Shown: piece by piece, positions 8,118 to 19,924 of the stretch
Numbering within the stretch: the stretch's first letter is position 1
Layout: each line of letters begins with the position of its first letter
Assembly (NCBI GenBank): GCA_022843945.1
Contig: JALHMR010000016.1
Span: forward strand, 49,168-113,167
Length of the DNA: 64,000 nt
Direction of reading: 5' to 3'
Source of the DNA: Rhodospirillaceae bacterium
GTDB taxonomy: Bacteria > Pseudomonadota > Alphaproteobacteria > CACIAM-22H2
Program-made: the position numbers and the translations under genes
Notes under the pieces: model-generated
Databases searched by the model: none
The model's input: only the letters and a program-made list of their open reading frames with translations
Told to the model about the DNA's origin: nothing

Positions 8118-9695
8118 ATGACCGCCTTGGCGGAGCGCATCCGCGGGCTGGCGGGCTGGCGGCGCTGGGCCCTGGCCGCTTGTCTCGGCGTCGCGGCGAC
8201 CGGAGCGCTGCCGCCGCTTCATCTGATCCCCCTGGTCTTCGTTGCCTTCACCGGCCTCGTCTGGCTGATCGAGGCGGCCGGCGACGCGCCACGGCCTGTC
8301 CGCGCCGGCTTCCTCGACGGCTGGTGGTTCGGCGTCGGGCATTTCCTGACCGGGCTCTATTGGCTCGCACACGCCTTGCTGATCGATGCGGCGCAGTTCG
8401 GCTGGATGGTGCCGTTCGCCACCTTCGGTCTTTCGAGCTTGCTGGCCGTGTTTACCGGCGTTGCCACGGCCTGTGTCGCCGCAACGCGCGCGCGCGGCCT
8501 GACGGCAGTGCTCCTCCTCGCGGTGGCGTGGACGGCCGCCGAATGGCTGCGGGGCCACGTGCTGACGGGTTTTCCCTGGAACCTGATCGGCACCGTGTGG
8601 GCGTCCTGGCCGGCGATGATGCAGCCGGCGGCGCTGGTCGGTCTCTACGGGCTGAGCCTGATCACGGTCCTCGTCGTAGCCTTGCCGGCGAGCCTCGGCT
8701 CGGCGCGCGGCGGCGCATGGCGCCGGGCGGGCGCCGCCTCTGCCGCCGTCCTGGTGATCGCCGGTTGGGCGGCTGGCAGCCTGCGGCTACCCGAGCAGGC
8801 GCTGCGGACGGACATTCAATTGCGCCTGGTACAGCCGAACGTGCCGCAGAGCCTCAAGTGGGACCCGGCGCAACGCGAGGCCAACCTGCGCAAGACCCTG
8901 GCGCTGACCACGGCGCCAGGCCTCGACACGCGGGTTCTGACGATCTGGCCCGAAACGGCCGTGCCGTTCGTGGTGACGGATTTCAACAGCAACGGCCCGG
9001 CGCTACGCGAGGCGTTGGCCTCGGCAACGCCCCCCGGCGGCTTGCTGCTGACCGGGGCGCCGCGCGCCGAGCGCGACCCCGAATCACGTCTCGCTCTGTG
9101 GAACAGCCTGCACGCCCTCGATCCATCCGGACAGATCGTCGCGACCTACGACAAGTTCCATCTGGTGCCGTTTGGCGAGTATGTCCCCTTCAGATCTGTC
9201 CTCGGCAGGTTCAACCTGAATGTCGGCACCGTGGATTTTCTGCCGGGGCCCGGCCTTCAGGCCTTGTCGCTTCCCGGCCTGCCGCCGGCCAGCCCGTTGA
9301 TCTGCTACGAGGCGATCTTCCCGGGACGCGTCGTGGCGCCGGGCGCGCGGCCCGAATGGCTGCTCAACGTCACCAACGATGCCTGGTTCGGTCTTTCTTC
9401 GGGGCCTTACCAGCATTTCGCGGCCGCCCGCTTCCGCGCCGTGGAGGAAGGCCTCCCCCTGATCCGTGCCGCCAATAACGGCATCTCGGCGATCGTCGAT
9501 CCGTACGGACGCGTCACGGCCGCGCTCGATCTGGGCGAGACGGGAATTCTCGACGGTACGCTGCCGGCCTCTCTTGCGCCGACGCTTTATTCGCGTTTTG
9601 GGGATACCATGGCCGCCGTGCTGGGATTGCTGACCCTCGCCGGGGCTTTCTTCAGCCGGCGACTTTTTCGCTCTCAAGCGAGCAATATTGTATAA
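8118..9695 (+). CDS. lnt: apolipoprotein N-acyltransferase Lnt
   Basis: This inner-membrane enzyme adds the third acyl chain to the N-terminal cysteine of lipoproteins. The 525-residue protein has about seven hydrophobic segments in its first 225 residues, followed by a nitrilase-like periplasmic domain and a final membrane helix. The catalytic triad is visible: Glu279 (IWPETAVPF), Lys346 (YDKFHLVPFGEYVP) and Cys396 (LICYEAIFP). It starts 19 bases after corC and probably ends the operon, because a promoter lies just beyond it. Confidence 0.96.
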   Translation: MTALAERIRGLAGWRRWALAACLGVAATGALPPLHLIPLVFVAFTGLVWLIEAAGDAPRPVRAGFLDGWWFGVGHFLTGLYWLAHALLIDAAQFGWMVPFATFGLSSLLAVFTGVATACVAATRARGLTAVLLLAVAWTAAEWLRGHVLTGFPWNLIGTVWASWPAMMQPAALVGLYGLSLITVLVVALPASLGSARGGAWRRAGAASAAVLVIAGWAAGSLRLPEQALRTDIQLRLVQPNVPQSLKWDPAQREANLRKTLALTTAPGLDTRVLTIWPETAVPFVVTDFNSNGPALREALASATPPGGLLLTGAPRAERDPESRLALWNSLHALDPSGQIVATYDKFHLVPFGEYVPFRSVLGRFNLNVGTVDFLPGPGLQALSLPGLPPASPLICYEAIFPGRVVAPGARPEWLLNVTNDAWFGLSSGPYQHFAAARFRAVEEGLPLIRAANNGISAIVDPYGRVTAALDLGETGILDGTLPASLAPTLYSRFGDTMAAVLGLLTLAGAFFSRRLFRSQASNIV

Positions 9696-9709
9696 CCCCT
9701 TGCGACGAT

Positions 9710-9745
9710 AGGGTCATTGACCCTCTACAATCGTATGCCTATGCT
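9710..9745 (+). promoter_or_regulatory. promoter with overlapping palindromic operator, upstream of HTH regulator
   Basis: A -35 TTGACC (9717-9722) and a -10 TATGCT (9740-9745) are separated by exactly 17 bases. The palindrome AGGGTCA-T-TGACCCT (9710-9724) covers the -35. The arrangement suggests repression by a dimeric regulator, most simply autoregulation by the downstream HTH protein. Operator identity is inferred from position and symmetry only. Confidence 0.55.
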
Positions 9746-9838
9746 CATCCCGAGATCGTCCGTATACGTTTGATTCATGGCTTCCTTTTACAAGCTTCAG
9801 TGAAAGCCAAGTCTAAAGCCTTCGCCAAGGAGAAGAGA

Positions 9839-10327
9839 GTGCCGTCAGCAGCAGCAGGACGTGGCCGCGGCCGTGGCCGTGGACGTTCCCCGACCGGCAA
9901 ACCCAACCCGATCGACATTCACGTCGGCAGCCGTATCCGTCTGCGCCGCACGCTGCTTGGCATGAGCCAGCAGAAGCTGGGCGAAGCCATCGGTCTGACG
10001 TTCCAGCAGGTGCAGAAATACGAGCGCGGGGCGAACCGGGTCGGCTCGTCACGCATGTTCGAACTGGCGCGCGTGCTGGATGTGCCGATCTCCTACTTTT
10101 TCGAGGAGATGGGAGCGGATACTGCGGCGCGCGGGCGCCAGCACGCCATGGGCCACGCGGTTGAGCTTCCCGATTCGGGCGAAGCCGATCCGATGACCAA
10201 GCGCGAGACGCTGGAGTTGGTGCGAGCCTACTACAAGATCACCGACGCCAAGGTCCGCAAGCGCCTGTTCGAGATGACCAAGGCCCTGGCCGCGGCGTCT
10301 CCGGCCAGCGACCGCCGATCGAAATAG
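9839..10327 (+). CDS. XRE-family helix-turn-helix transcriptional regulator
   Basis: This is a 162-residue cytoplasmic regulator. After a short Arg/Gly-rich tail (GRGRGRGRGR) comes a Cro/C1-type HTH: IRLRRTLLGMSQQKLGEAIG, then LTFQQVQKYERGANRVGSSR, then VLDVPISYFFE. The C terminus contains a helical segment LVRAYYKITDAKVRKRLFEM. Closely similar proteins are common in alphaproteobacteria and often neighbour metK. The GTG at 9839 is preferred because AAGGAG lies seven bases before it; an in-frame TTG at 9770 would add 23 residues and lacks a ribosome-binding site. A promoter with a palindrome lies upstream. Confidence 0.85.
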   Translation: MPSAAAGRGRGRGRGRSPTGKPNPIDIHVGSRIRLRRTLLGMSQQKLGEAIGLTFQQVQKYERGANRVGSSRMFELARVLDVPISYFFEEMGADTAARGRQHAMGHAVELPDSGEADPMTKRETLELVRAYYKITDAKVRKRLFEMTKALAAASPASDRRSK

Positions 10328-10339
10328 TCCCATTCGGCC

Positions 10340-10358
10340 GCCCACCCGCCGGGTGGGC
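10340..10358 (+). terminator. GC-rich hairpin between HTH regulator and metK
   Basis: A perfect eight-base stem GCCCACCC / GGGTGGGC with a three-base loop lies 12 bases after the regulator stop. There is no U-tract, so it may be a weak terminator, an mRNA end stabiliser, or part of the metK leader. Confidence 0.4.
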
Positions 10359-10456
10359 ATGACGGCTGTTGACGGGTCAATCAAAGCTTGCCACAAGAGC
10401 GCCGCGTTTCCGGGGCGCATCTTGCGTCCCGCGTTCGCTTTCTCGGAGGAAAGATC

Positions 10457-11650
10457 GTGCGCAAGGGCGATTTCGTTTTCACCAGTGAATCCGTATCCGA
10501 AGGCCACCCGGACAAGGTTGCCGACCGCATTTCGGATTCGGTCGTTGATCTGTTCCTGGGCGCCGATCCCGAGGCGCGCGTCGGCTGTGAGACCCTGGTC
10601 ACCACCCAGCGCATCGTCGTCGCCGGCGAGGTGCGTGGTCCCAAGTCGGTCGTCGAGAAGAACGGCAAGGTCAAGGCCGCCAAGATCGAAGCGCTGGCCC
10701 GCAAGGCGGTCAAGGATATCGGCTACGCCCAGAAGGGCTTCCACTGGAAGACCGCCAAATTCGCCTGCTATCTGCATGCGCAGTCGGTCGACATCGCCCA
10801 GGGCGTCGACGCCAAGGGCAACAAGGACGAAGGCGCCGGCGACCAGGGCATGATGTTCGGCTATGCCTGCAACGAAACGCCCGAGCTGATGCCGGCTCCG
10901 ATCCAGTACGCGCACAACATCCTGCGGGAGATGGCCGAGGCGCGTCACGCCGGCCGCACCAAGGAGCTCGAGCCCGACGCCAAGAGCCAGGTCACCCTGC
11001 GCTACGTCGATGGCAAGCCAGTCGGCGCCACCGCGATCGTCGTCTCCACCCAGCACAGCGCCAAGGTCGACCAGGACGAAGTGCGCGAGATCGTGCGCCC
11101 GTTCGTCAAGAAGGTGCTGCCGGAGGGCTGGTTCCCGCCCGAGAAGCACTTTTACGTCAACCCGACCGGCAAATTCGTGATTGGCGGTCCCGACGGCGAT
11201 TGCGGCCTCACCGGCCGCAAGATCATCGTCGACACCTACGGCGGTGCCGCGCCCCATGGCGGCGGCGCCTTCTCGGGCAAGGATCCGACCAAGGTCGACC
11301 GTTCCGCCGCCTATGCCGCGCGTTATCTCGCCAAGAACGTCGTCGCTGCCGGCTTGGCCGACCGCTGCACGATTCAGCTGGCCTACGCCATCGGCGTGTC
11401 GGAACCGCTCTCGGTCTATGTCGATACGCAAGGCACGGGCAAGGCGGACGAGGAGAAGCTCTCCAAGGTCCTGCAGCAGCTCATGCGCCTGACGCCGCGA
11501 GGCATCCGGGAGCATCTGGGCCTCAACAAGCCGATCTATACCCGCACCTCGTCTTACGGCCATTTCGGCCGCACCCCGGAGAAGGACGGCGGCTTCTCCT
11601 GGGAGAAGACCGACCTGGTGAAGGACCTCAAGTCCGCCTTCAACGTCTGA
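10457..11650 (+). CDS. metK: S-adenosylmethionine synthase
   Basis: MetK makes SAM from methionine and ATP. Family motifs are clear: [13 protein letters not shown] at the N terminus, [12 protein letters not shown] in the centre, and the phosphate loop [19 protein letters not shown]. The GTG at 10457 is chosen because GGAGGAAAGATC immediately precedes it and family members begin a few residues before FVFTSESV; the product is then 397 residues. A strong terminator follows. SAM feeds the many methyltransferases nearby (trmB, miaB, ubiE). The leader was checked for a SAM-type riboswitch and none was recognised. Confidence 0.97.
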   Translation: MRKGDFVFTSESVSEGHPDKVADRISDSVVDLFLGADPEARVGCETLVTTQRIVVAGEVRGPKSVVEKNGKVKAAKIEALARKAVKDIGYAQKGFHWKTAKFACYLHAQSVDIAQGVDAKGNKDEGAGDQGMMFGYACNETPELMPAPIQYAHNILREMAEARHAGRTKELEPDAKSQVTLRYVDGKPVGATAIVVSTQHSAKVDQDEVREIVRPFVKKVLPEGWFPPEKHFYVNPTGKFVIGGPDGDCGLTGRKIIVDTYGGAAPHGGGAFSGKDPTKVDRSAAYAARYLAKNVVAAGLADRCTIQLAYAIGVSEPLSVYVDTQGTGKADEEKLSKVLQQLMRLTPRGIREHLGLNKPIYTRTSSYGHFGRTPEKDGGFSWEKTDLVKDLKSAFNV

Positions 11651-11679
11651 GCGACGCCGCCGCCTCGTCGCGGCAAACC

Positions 11680-11718
11680 AAGGGCGCAGGGATCCATCCC
11701 TGCGCCCTTTGCTTTTTG
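11680..11718 (+). terminator. rho-independent terminator of metK
   Basis: A 13-base perfect stem (11680-11692 with 11697-11709, core AAGGGCGCAGGGA) has a four-base loop and is followed by a T-rich run. It is placed 30 bases after the metK stop. Confidence 0.9.
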
Positions 11719-11739
11719 CGCTAGAGTCGCAAACGCCGC

Positions 11740-12441
11740 ATGGAAACCGGTTCCCATCGCCTGATTCACAGCTACGGCCGCCGCCGCGGCCGGCCATTGC
11801 GCGCCAACCGCGCGGCCCTGATCGACGACCTGCTGCCGAGATTGACCATTCCAGCGGCTGCCCCGGAATCGCCGCTTGATCCGTCAACGCTCTTCCGGCC
11901 GGCTCCCGATGCCGTGTGGCTGGAGATCGGCTTCGGCGGCGGCGAGCACCTGGCTGCCCAGGCCGAGGCCCATCCGACCGTCGGTTTCATCGGCGCCGAG
12001 CCCTACATCAATGGGATGGCCCGCCTGCTGGCGCGTATCCAGGAGCGCAGTCTTGGCAATATCCGCCTTTGGCCGGATGACATAAGGCGGCTTCTGCCGG
12101 CCCTGAAGCCGGCTTCCCTGGGCCGTGCGTTCGTGCTCTTTCCCGACCCTTGGCCCAAGGCCCGGCACCACAAGCGTCGGCTGCTCGCGGCCCCTTTTCT
12201 GGACGAACTGGCCCGGGTTATGGCGCCGAACGCGGAACTCCGCTTTGCCACCGACGACCCTGGATATCTGGACTGGACGCTCGAGCGTCTGGCCGCGCAC
12301 CCATCCTTCGAGCGCCTCGGGCCGGCCGATGACCCGCATTTGCGCCCGGCCGATTGGCCCGCGACCCGCTATGAGGCGAAGGGGCTGGCGGGCCATCCGG
12401 CGGCTTTTCTGCGGTTTCGCCGCCGGGCCGAAAAGCCTTGA
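11740..12441 (+). CDS. trmB: tRNA (guanine-N7)-methyltransferase TrmB
   Basis: This SAM-dependent enzyme forms m7G46 in tRNA. The 233-residue protein carries the SAM motif LEIGFGGGEHLA and the diagnostic FPDPWPKARHHKRRL block, with the ATDDPGYLDW region downstream. The N-terminal segment (YGRRRGRPLR) is basic and typical. The gene stands between two strong terminators, so it is probably its own transcription unit. Confidence 0.95.
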   Translation: METGSHRLIHSYGRRRGRPLRANRAALIDDLLPRLTIPAAAPESPLDPSTLFRPAPDAVWLEIGFGGGEHLAAQAEAHPTVGFIGAEPYINGMARLLARIQERSLGNIRLWPDDIRRLLPALKPASLGRAFVLFPDPWPKARHHKRRLLAAPFLDELARVMAPNAELRFATDDPGYLDWTLERLAAHPSFERLGPADDPHLRPADWPATRYEAKGLAGHPAAFLRFRRRAEKP

Positions 12442-12504
12442 TTTCACGGCCGCATCGCTATATTTTGCCCCGAAATAACGGTTCGGTCGGAGTGCGATCC
12501 GGCT

Positions 12505-12540
12505 AATAAAAAAGTGGGCCAAACGGCCCACTTTTTTATT
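12505..12540 (+). terminator. strong symmetrical terminator after trmB
   Basis: A perfect 16-base stem (12505-12520 with 12525-12540) has loop AAAC. The GC core GTGGGCC/GGCCCAC is flanked by A-tract and T-tract, so it could terminate in either direction. It insulates the rimP-nusA operon from upstream transcription. Confidence 0.9.
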
Positions 12541-12619
12541 GCGCAAACGGCAACCGCGTCTTCCGGCTCCGCCGTTTCTGAACCGCAGCAACGCCACGTT
12601 GAGAGCTACAGAACGCCGC

Positions 12620-13120
12620 ATGGATCAGGCCGGCCTCGAAACGTTGATTGCGCCCATTCTCGACCGCATGGGCTATGCGCTCGTGCGCCTGCAGCTGGCC
12701 GGGGGTTCCGCCCGGTCGACGCTCCAGGTGATGGCCGAGCGGGTCGATGGCAGGAACATGACCCTCGAGGATTGCGAGACCATCAGCCGGGCCGTCTCGG
12801 AGAAGCTCGACGTCGAGGATCCGATCGCCGCCGCCTACACGCTCGAGGTCAGCTCCCCGGGCATCGACCGGCCTCTTTTGCGGCCCGCTGATTACCGGCG
12901 CTTTTCCGGCCACGTGGCCAAGATCGAAACCCGCACGCCCGTGGCTGGCCGCCGGCGCATTTCCGGCCGGATCGCCGCGGCGAGCGACAGCCATGTACGC
13001 CTGGCCGTCGAGGACGACGGCAGCGGCGAGGCTGGCGAACTGGAAGTAGCCTTCGCCGACATCGCCAAGGCGAAACTCAAGCTTACCGACGAGCTGATCG
13101 CCGCCGTGACCCGGCACTGA
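12620..13120 (+). CDS. rimP: ribosome maturation factor RimP
   Basis: RimP assists 30S subunit assembly. The 166-residue product contains the N-domain ending YTLEVSSPGIDRPL and the C-terminal SH3-like barrel (KIETRTPVAGRRRISGRI). The ATG at 12620 is preferred over longer in-frame alternatives because the upstream codons run into the trmB terminator. It heads the conserved rimP-nusA-ylxR-infB-rbfA-truB-rpsO series, with 38 bases to nusA. Confidence 0.94.
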   Translation: MDQAGLETLIAPILDRMGYALVRLQLAGGSARSTLQVMAERVDGRNMTLEDCETISRAVSEKLDVEDPIAAAYTLEVSSPGIDRPLLRPADYRRFSGHVAKIETRTPVAGRRRISGRIAAASDSHVRLAVEDDGSGEAGELEVAFADIAKAKLKLTDELIAAVTRH

Positions 13121-13158
13121 TCCGCTCCGCGAATCAACGCAAGAGACAGGACGCGACG

Positions 13159-14688
13159 ATGGAACGCACAACCGCCTACAACAAGATCGAGATGCTGCAG
13201 GTTGCCGATGCGGTGGCCCGCGAGAAGAGCATCGATCGCGAAGAAGTGCTCGAAGCCATGGAGCAGGCGATCCAGAAAGCGGGGCGCGCCAAGTACGGCC
13301 ACGAGCACGACATCCGCGCCAACATCGATCGCACGAACGGCGAGATCCAGCTCCTGCGTTATCGTCAGGTCGCCGATCCGATCGAGAACGAAGCGACCCA
13401 GATCTCGGTGGCCGAGGCCCAGGCCAAGAACCCGGACGCCAAGGTCGGCGATTTCCTGACTGATCCGCTGCCGCCCATCGATTTCGGGCGCATCGCGGCG
13501 CAGACCGCCAAGCAGGTCATCGTTCAGCGCGTTCGCGAAGCGGAGCGCAAGCGGCAGTTCAACGAGTATAAGGACCGCGTCGGCGAGATCGTCAACGGCC
13601 TGGTCAAGCGGGTCGAGTTCGGCAACGTGACCGTCGATCTGGGGCGCGCCGAAGCCATCCTGCGGCGCGATGAATGCATCCCGCGCGAGGTCTTCAAGCC
13701 TTCGGAGCGCGTGCGCGCCTACATCTACGACGTGCGCGAGGAAACCCGCGGGCCGCAGATTTTCCTGTCGCGCACGCACGGCCAGTTCATGGCCAAGCTG
13801 TTCGCCCAGGAAGTGCCGGAGATCTACGACGGCATCATCGAGATCAAGGCCGTGGCCCGCGATCCCGGCAGCCGCGCCAAGATCGCCGTGATCTCCAATG
13901 ACTCGTCGATCGATCCAGTGGGGGCGTGCGTCGGCATGCGCGGCAGCCGCGTCCAGGCGGTGGTCGCCGAGTTGCAGGGCGAAAAGATCGATATCATTCC
14001 CTGGTCAAACGATCCGGCGACCTTCGTGGTCAATGCGCTGGCGCCTGCCGAAGTGACCAAGGTCGTGCTCGACGAAGAGGCACGCCGTATCGAGGTGGTG
14101 GTGCCCGACGATCAGCTGTCGCTGGCCATCGGCCGGCGTGGCCAGAACGTGCGGCTGGCTTCGCTGCTGACCGGCTGGGCCATCGACATCCTGACCGAGG
14201 CCGAGGAATCCGAGCGGCGTCAGGAGGAATTCAAGTCGCGTTCGGCGCTGTTCGTCGAGGCGCTGGATGTCGACGACGTGATCGCTGGCCTGCTGGTCAC
14301 CGAGGGCTTCACCAAGGTCGAGGACATCGCGCTGGTGCCGGTGGACGAACTGGCCGGAATCGAGGGCTTCGACGAGGCCGTCGCCGGCGAGCTCAAGAGC
14401 CGCGCCGAGACCTGGCTCGAGACGCAGAACCTCAAGCTGACCGAGCGTTACAAGGAGCTTGGCGTCGGCGAGGATGTGGCCGCAATCGACGGGCTGTCGC
14501 CCGCGATGCTGGTGAAGCTCGGCGAGAAGGGCGTGAAGACGCTCGATGACCTGGGCGACCTGGCGAGCGACGAACTGATCGACATCGTCGGCAAGGACGA
14601 GCTCGACGAAGAGCAGGCGAATGCCGCGATCATGGCGGCGCGCGCCCATTGGTTCGAGGGTGAAGGCGCGGAGGCCAAGCCGGCGTGA
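13159..14688 (+). CDS. nusA: transcription termination/antitermination factor NusA
   Basis: NusA binds RNA polymerase and modulates pausing, termination and antitermination. The 509-residue protein has the N-terminal polymerase-binding domain, an S1 domain ([21 protein letters not shown]), two KH domains ([15 protein letters not shown] and [15 protein letters not shown]), and acidic C-terminal helix-hairpin-helix repeats from about 345 onward. These match the AR1/AR2 repeats known in Proteobacteria. The stop overlaps the next start (GTGA). Confidence 0.97.
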   Translation: MERTTAYNKIEMLQVADAVAREKSIDREEVLEAMEQAIQKAGRAKYGHEHDIRANIDRTNGEIQLLRYRQVADPIENEATQISVAEAQAKNPDAKVGDFLTDPLPPIDFGRIAAQTAKQVIVQRVREAERKRQFNEYKDRVGEIVNGLVKRVEFGNVTVDLGRAEAILRRDECIPREVFKPSERVRAYIYDVREETRGPQIFLSRTHGQFMAKLFAQEVPEIYDGIIEIKAVARDPGSRAKIAVISNDSSIDPVGACVGMRGSRVQAVVAELQGEKIDIIPWSNDPATFVVNALAPAEVTKVVLDEEARRIEVVVPDDQLSLAIGRRGQNVRLASLLTGWAIDILTEAEESERRQEEFKSRSALFVEALDVDDVIAGLLVTEGFTKVEDIALVPVDELAGIEGFDEAVAGELKSRAETWLETQNLKLTERYKELGVGEDVAAIDGLSPAMLVKLGEKGVKTLDDLGDLASDELIDIVGKDELDEEQANAAIMAARAHWFEGEGAEAKPA

Positions 14689-15320
14689 ACCTGGCAAGCG
14701 CCACCGTCACCGACCAGGACTCTGCCTCGGCGGCTCCGCCGCCGGCAGCGCCTGACGCGCCCACGCGGCGCTGTCTGGTGACGGGCGAGGAACGGCCGAA
14801 GGGCGAGCTGGTCCGCTTCGTGGTCGGTCCGGGCGAGGTGGTCGTGCCCGATGTCGAAGAACGACTGCCGGGGCGCGGTTTGTGGACCTTGGCGCGTCGC
14901 GATATAGTCGATGCGGCGGTCGCCAAGCGGCTCTTCGCGCGCGCGGCGCGGGGGGCGGCGACTGCGACTGCCGATCTCGCCACCCGCGTTGAAGGGTTGC
15001 TGCTCCGGCGTTGCGTGGCCACATTGGGGTTGGCGCGACGCGGGGGGCAGGCGGTCAGCGGTACCGAGAAAGTGCATGTGCTGATCGGGCGAGGGATTTG
15101 CGGGGCGTTGCTGGTGTCGGCCGGTGCATCGGCAGAGGGGCGGCGGCAGTTCTCGGTGCCCTCGTCCCTGATCGCGGCCGATGTGCTGAGCGATGTCGAG
15201 CTGGGCGAGGCTTTCGGGCGCGAGTCGGTGACTTATGCCGCGCTTCGCGCCGGAAATTTGGCATCGCGGTTGATGGCGGATATGGCGCGACTGCGCGGTT
15301 TCCGCGGACAGATGGTCTGA
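14685..15320 (+). CDS. YlxR (DUF448) - L7Ae-like RNA-binding protein
   Basis: This 211-residue protein joins two RNA-binding modules. Residues about 28-85 form the DUF448/YlxR domain ([19 protein letters not shown], then LPGRGLW). Residues about 105-190 form an L7Ae/L30e-like domain ([24 protein letters not shown]). In firmicutes the two are separate genes in the same operon; the alphaproteobacterial protein fuses them. Single-domain YlxR has been linked to RNase P and transcription in other bacteria, but the role of the fusion is not established. GTG start overlaps the nusA stop. Confidence 0.88.
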   Translation: MNLASATVTDQDSASAAPPPAAPDAPTRRCLVTGEERPKGELVRFVVGPGEVVVPDVEERLPGRGLWTLARRDIVDAAVAKRLFARAARGAATATADLATRVEGLLLRRCVATLGLARRGGQAVSGTEKVHVLIGRGICGALLVSAGASAEGRRQFSVPSSLIAADVLSDVELGEAFGRESVTYAALRAGNLASRLMADMARLRGFRGQMV

Positions 15321-15351
15321 ACATACGGTTTCCAGGACGGCGGACGAGCGA

Positions 15352-17988
<2,637 letters not shown>

Positions 17989-18003
17989 GGACGAGGGTGG
18001 GCG

Positions 18004-18429
18004 ATGGCCCGACACAAAGGATCCTCGGCCAGGAAGAAAGAGGGCGGTGCCGCACCGCCCGGCACGCGCCCCTTGCGCGTGGGCGAGGAGATCCGCCATG
18101 CGCTCTCGGCCGTCTTCGCGCGCGGTGAGTTGCGCGATCCCGAGCTCGCCGACCTGTCGATCACCGTCACCGAGGTCCGGGTCTCGCCGGACCTGCTGCA
18201 GGCCACCGCCTTCGTGGCGCCGCTCGGCGGCGGTGACATCGACAAGATCGTCGCGGCGCTGCATCGCGCCGCTCCCTATATTCGCGGCCAGGTCGTCAAG
18301 GCGGTGAAGCTGCGTCGCGCGCCGAACCTTGGCTTCGTCCCCGATACGTCGTTCGACTACGCCAGCCGCATCGATGCGGCGCTGCGCCAGCCAACCGTCC
18401 GCCGCGATACCGATGGCGAGGACTCGTAA
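18004..18429 (+). CDS. rbfA: 30S ribosome-binding factor RbfA
   Basis: RbfA is a KH-fold cold-shock factor for 16S rRNA 5'-end maturation. The 141-residue product includes LRVGEEIRHALSAVFARGEL, an ITVTEVRVSPDLLQATAFV strand-helix block, and the RRAPNLGFVPDTSFDY signature near the C terminus. It lies 15 bases after infB, and its last 17 bases overlap truB. Confidence 0.95.
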   Translation: MARHKGSSARKKEGGAAPPGTRPLRVGEEIRHALSAVFARGELRDPELADLSITVTEVRVSPDLLQATAFVAPLGGGDIDKIVAALHRAAPYIRGQVVKAVKLRRAPNLGFVPDTSFDYASRIDAALRQPTVRRDTDGEDS

Positions 18430-19372
18430 AGGCGACAAGGTCGACGGCTGGCTGATTCTCGACAAGCCTGCCGGTCTGTCCTCGGCCGGCGCCGTCGCCG
18501 CGGTGCGCCGTCATTTCAACGCCGCCAAGGCCGGACATGCCGGCACGCTCGATCCGCTGGCGACCGGTGTGCTGCCCATCGCGCTCGGCGAAGCGACCAA
18601 GACCGTTTCCTTCGTCCAGGACGGCGCCAAGACCTATCGTTTCACCCTCCGCTTCGGCGAGGCGCGCGATACCGATGATCGCGAGGGCCAGGTCATGGCA
18701 ACCTCGGAGGTTCGCCCCGATGAGGCCGCCATTCGTGCCGCCCTGCCGGCCTTCATCGGCGATATCGAGCAGCGGCCCCCGGTCTACTCGGCGCTCAAGC
18801 TGCAGGGGCAGCCGGCCTATGCCCGGGCCCGGGCCGGCGAGGTGGTAACGATGGCGCTGCGCCGGGTCCAGATCGCCCGTTTCGAGCTCGAGAGCCTCGT
18901 CGACCTGGACCATGCCGCCTTCATCGTCGAGTGCGGCAAGGGGACCTATATTCGCAGTCTTGCCAGAGACTTAGCCGAGGCTCTCGGAACCGTCGGGCAT
19001 GTCGGCGAGCTGCGCCGGCTGGCGGTCGGCCGCTTCACGGCAGATACCGCGATTTCGCTGGAAAAGCTGGTATCCGTGGGGCATAGTCCGGCCCGTTTTT
19101 CGCATCTGCGGCCGGTCGAGACCGCGCTGGACGACATCCCGGCGCTGGCCATCACCGAGGCCGACAGCCTCCGCCTTCGGCAGGGGCAGGCCGTGCGGGT
19201 GCGACGCGCAGCACACGAGCAGGGGCCGGACACGGAGGGGCTTGCCTTGGCAAGCGCCGAGGGCCGGCCAGTGGCTCTGGTTCGCATCGAGCCCGAGCCC
19301 GAGCATCTGCTGGTGAGACCGCTGCGCGTACTTAACCTCGAGAACAAGAAAGGAGTACACGATGTCGATTAG
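18413..19372 (+). CDS. truB: tRNA pseudouridine(55) synthase TruB
   Basis: TruB converts U55 of tRNA to pseudouridine. The catalytic motif [14 protein letters not shown] (catalytic Asp47) is present, as are [13 protein letters not shown] at the N terminus, RPPVYSALK, and the C-terminal PUA-like region with VALVRIE. The ATG at 18413 gives 320 residues and places the start where family members begin; an upstream in-frame start inside rbfA is not supported. It overlaps rpsO by 11 bases. Confidence 0.95.
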   Translation: MARTRKGDKVDGWLILDKPAGLSSAGAVAAVRRHFNAAKAGHAGTLDPLATGVLPIALGEATKTVSFVQDGAKTYRFTLRFGEARDTDDREGQVMATSEVRPDEAAIRAALPAFIGDIEQRPPVYSALKLQGQPAYARARAGEVVTMALRRVQIARFELESLVDLDHAAFIVECGKGTYIRSLARDLAEALGTVGHVGELRRLAVGRFTADTAISLEKLVSVGHSPARFSHLRPVETALDDIPALAITEADSLRLRQGQAVRVRRAAHEQGPDTEGLALASAEGRPVALVRIEPEPEHLLVRPLRVLNLENKKGVHDVD

Positions 19373-19631
19373 TGCGGAGCGCAAGGAAGCGCTCATCAAG
19401 GAGTATGCGACCAAGGAAGGCGATACCGGCTCGCCGGAAGTACAGGTCGCGGTTCTCTCCGAGCGGATCAAGAACCTCACCGAGCACCTCTCGTCGCACA
19501 ACAAGGATTTCCATTCGCGGCGCGGCCTGCTGATGATGGTCGGCCAGCGGCGACGGCTGCTCGAGTATCTCAAGAGCCGGAACACCGGTCGCTACGAGAA
19601 GCTCATCGACCGGCTCGAACTGCGGCGCTGA
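19362..19631 (+). CDS. rpsO: 30S ribosomal protein S15
   Basis: This 89-residue primary 16S-binding protein shows the full S15 signature: [42 protein letters not shown] and LLEYLK. AGGAG lies seven bases before the ATG, which sits inside the end of truB. rpsO immediately precedes pnp, as in most Proteobacteria. Confidence 0.98.
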   Translation: MSISAERKEALIKEYATKEGDTGSPEVQVAVLSERIKNLTEHLSSHNKDFHSRRGLLMMVGQRRRLLEYLKSRNTGRYEKLIDRLELRR

Positions 19632-19639
19632 GCGGCGAC

Positions 19640-19868
19640 CGCTCTGCCGTATCGTGCTTTTGCCCGCCTTTCTCCCTGCACAGCCCGCGCTGCGGCGCCG
19701 GCAGGGCAGAGCGTTTTCCGGCGTTGCGCGGATCGGAGATGACAACCGCGCCCGCCTCAACCCAACGGTCGCGCGCTCTTGCGTACAGCGCGCGATCCCA
19801 GCCCTCCGATCGGGGTTTCATTGTCGCTGGCAGTCTGATGACTGAACCGGTGCGGGAATCGTTCCCGC
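19640..19868 (+). promoter_or_regulatory. rpsO-pnp intergenic leader with paired elements
   Basis: The 293-base gap before pnp contains no credible gene. CGCTCTGCC (19640-19648) can pair with GGCAGAGCG (19705-19713), which is followed by TTTT. A second perfect hairpin GCGGGAA / TTCCCGC (19852-19868, loop TCG) sits about 55 bases before the pnp start. In E. coli the pnp leader forms an RNase III-cleaved stem through which PNPase represses itself. A similar role here is an inference from position and structure. Confidence 0.4.
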
Positions 19869-19924
19869 GCCCGCCGCTTCGCCACTGGGCGACGCGGTAG
19901 ACGTACGTGGAAGGAAGAGAAATC

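Noticed and set aside
9770..9838. TTG at 9770 as the start of the HTH regulator
   Set aside because: No ribosome-binding site is present, whereas AAGGAG lies seven bases before the GTG at 9839.
10328..10456. SAM-type riboswitch before metK
   Set aside because: I looked for SAM-II, SAM/SAH and SAH class signatures and saw none; only a simple hairpin is present.
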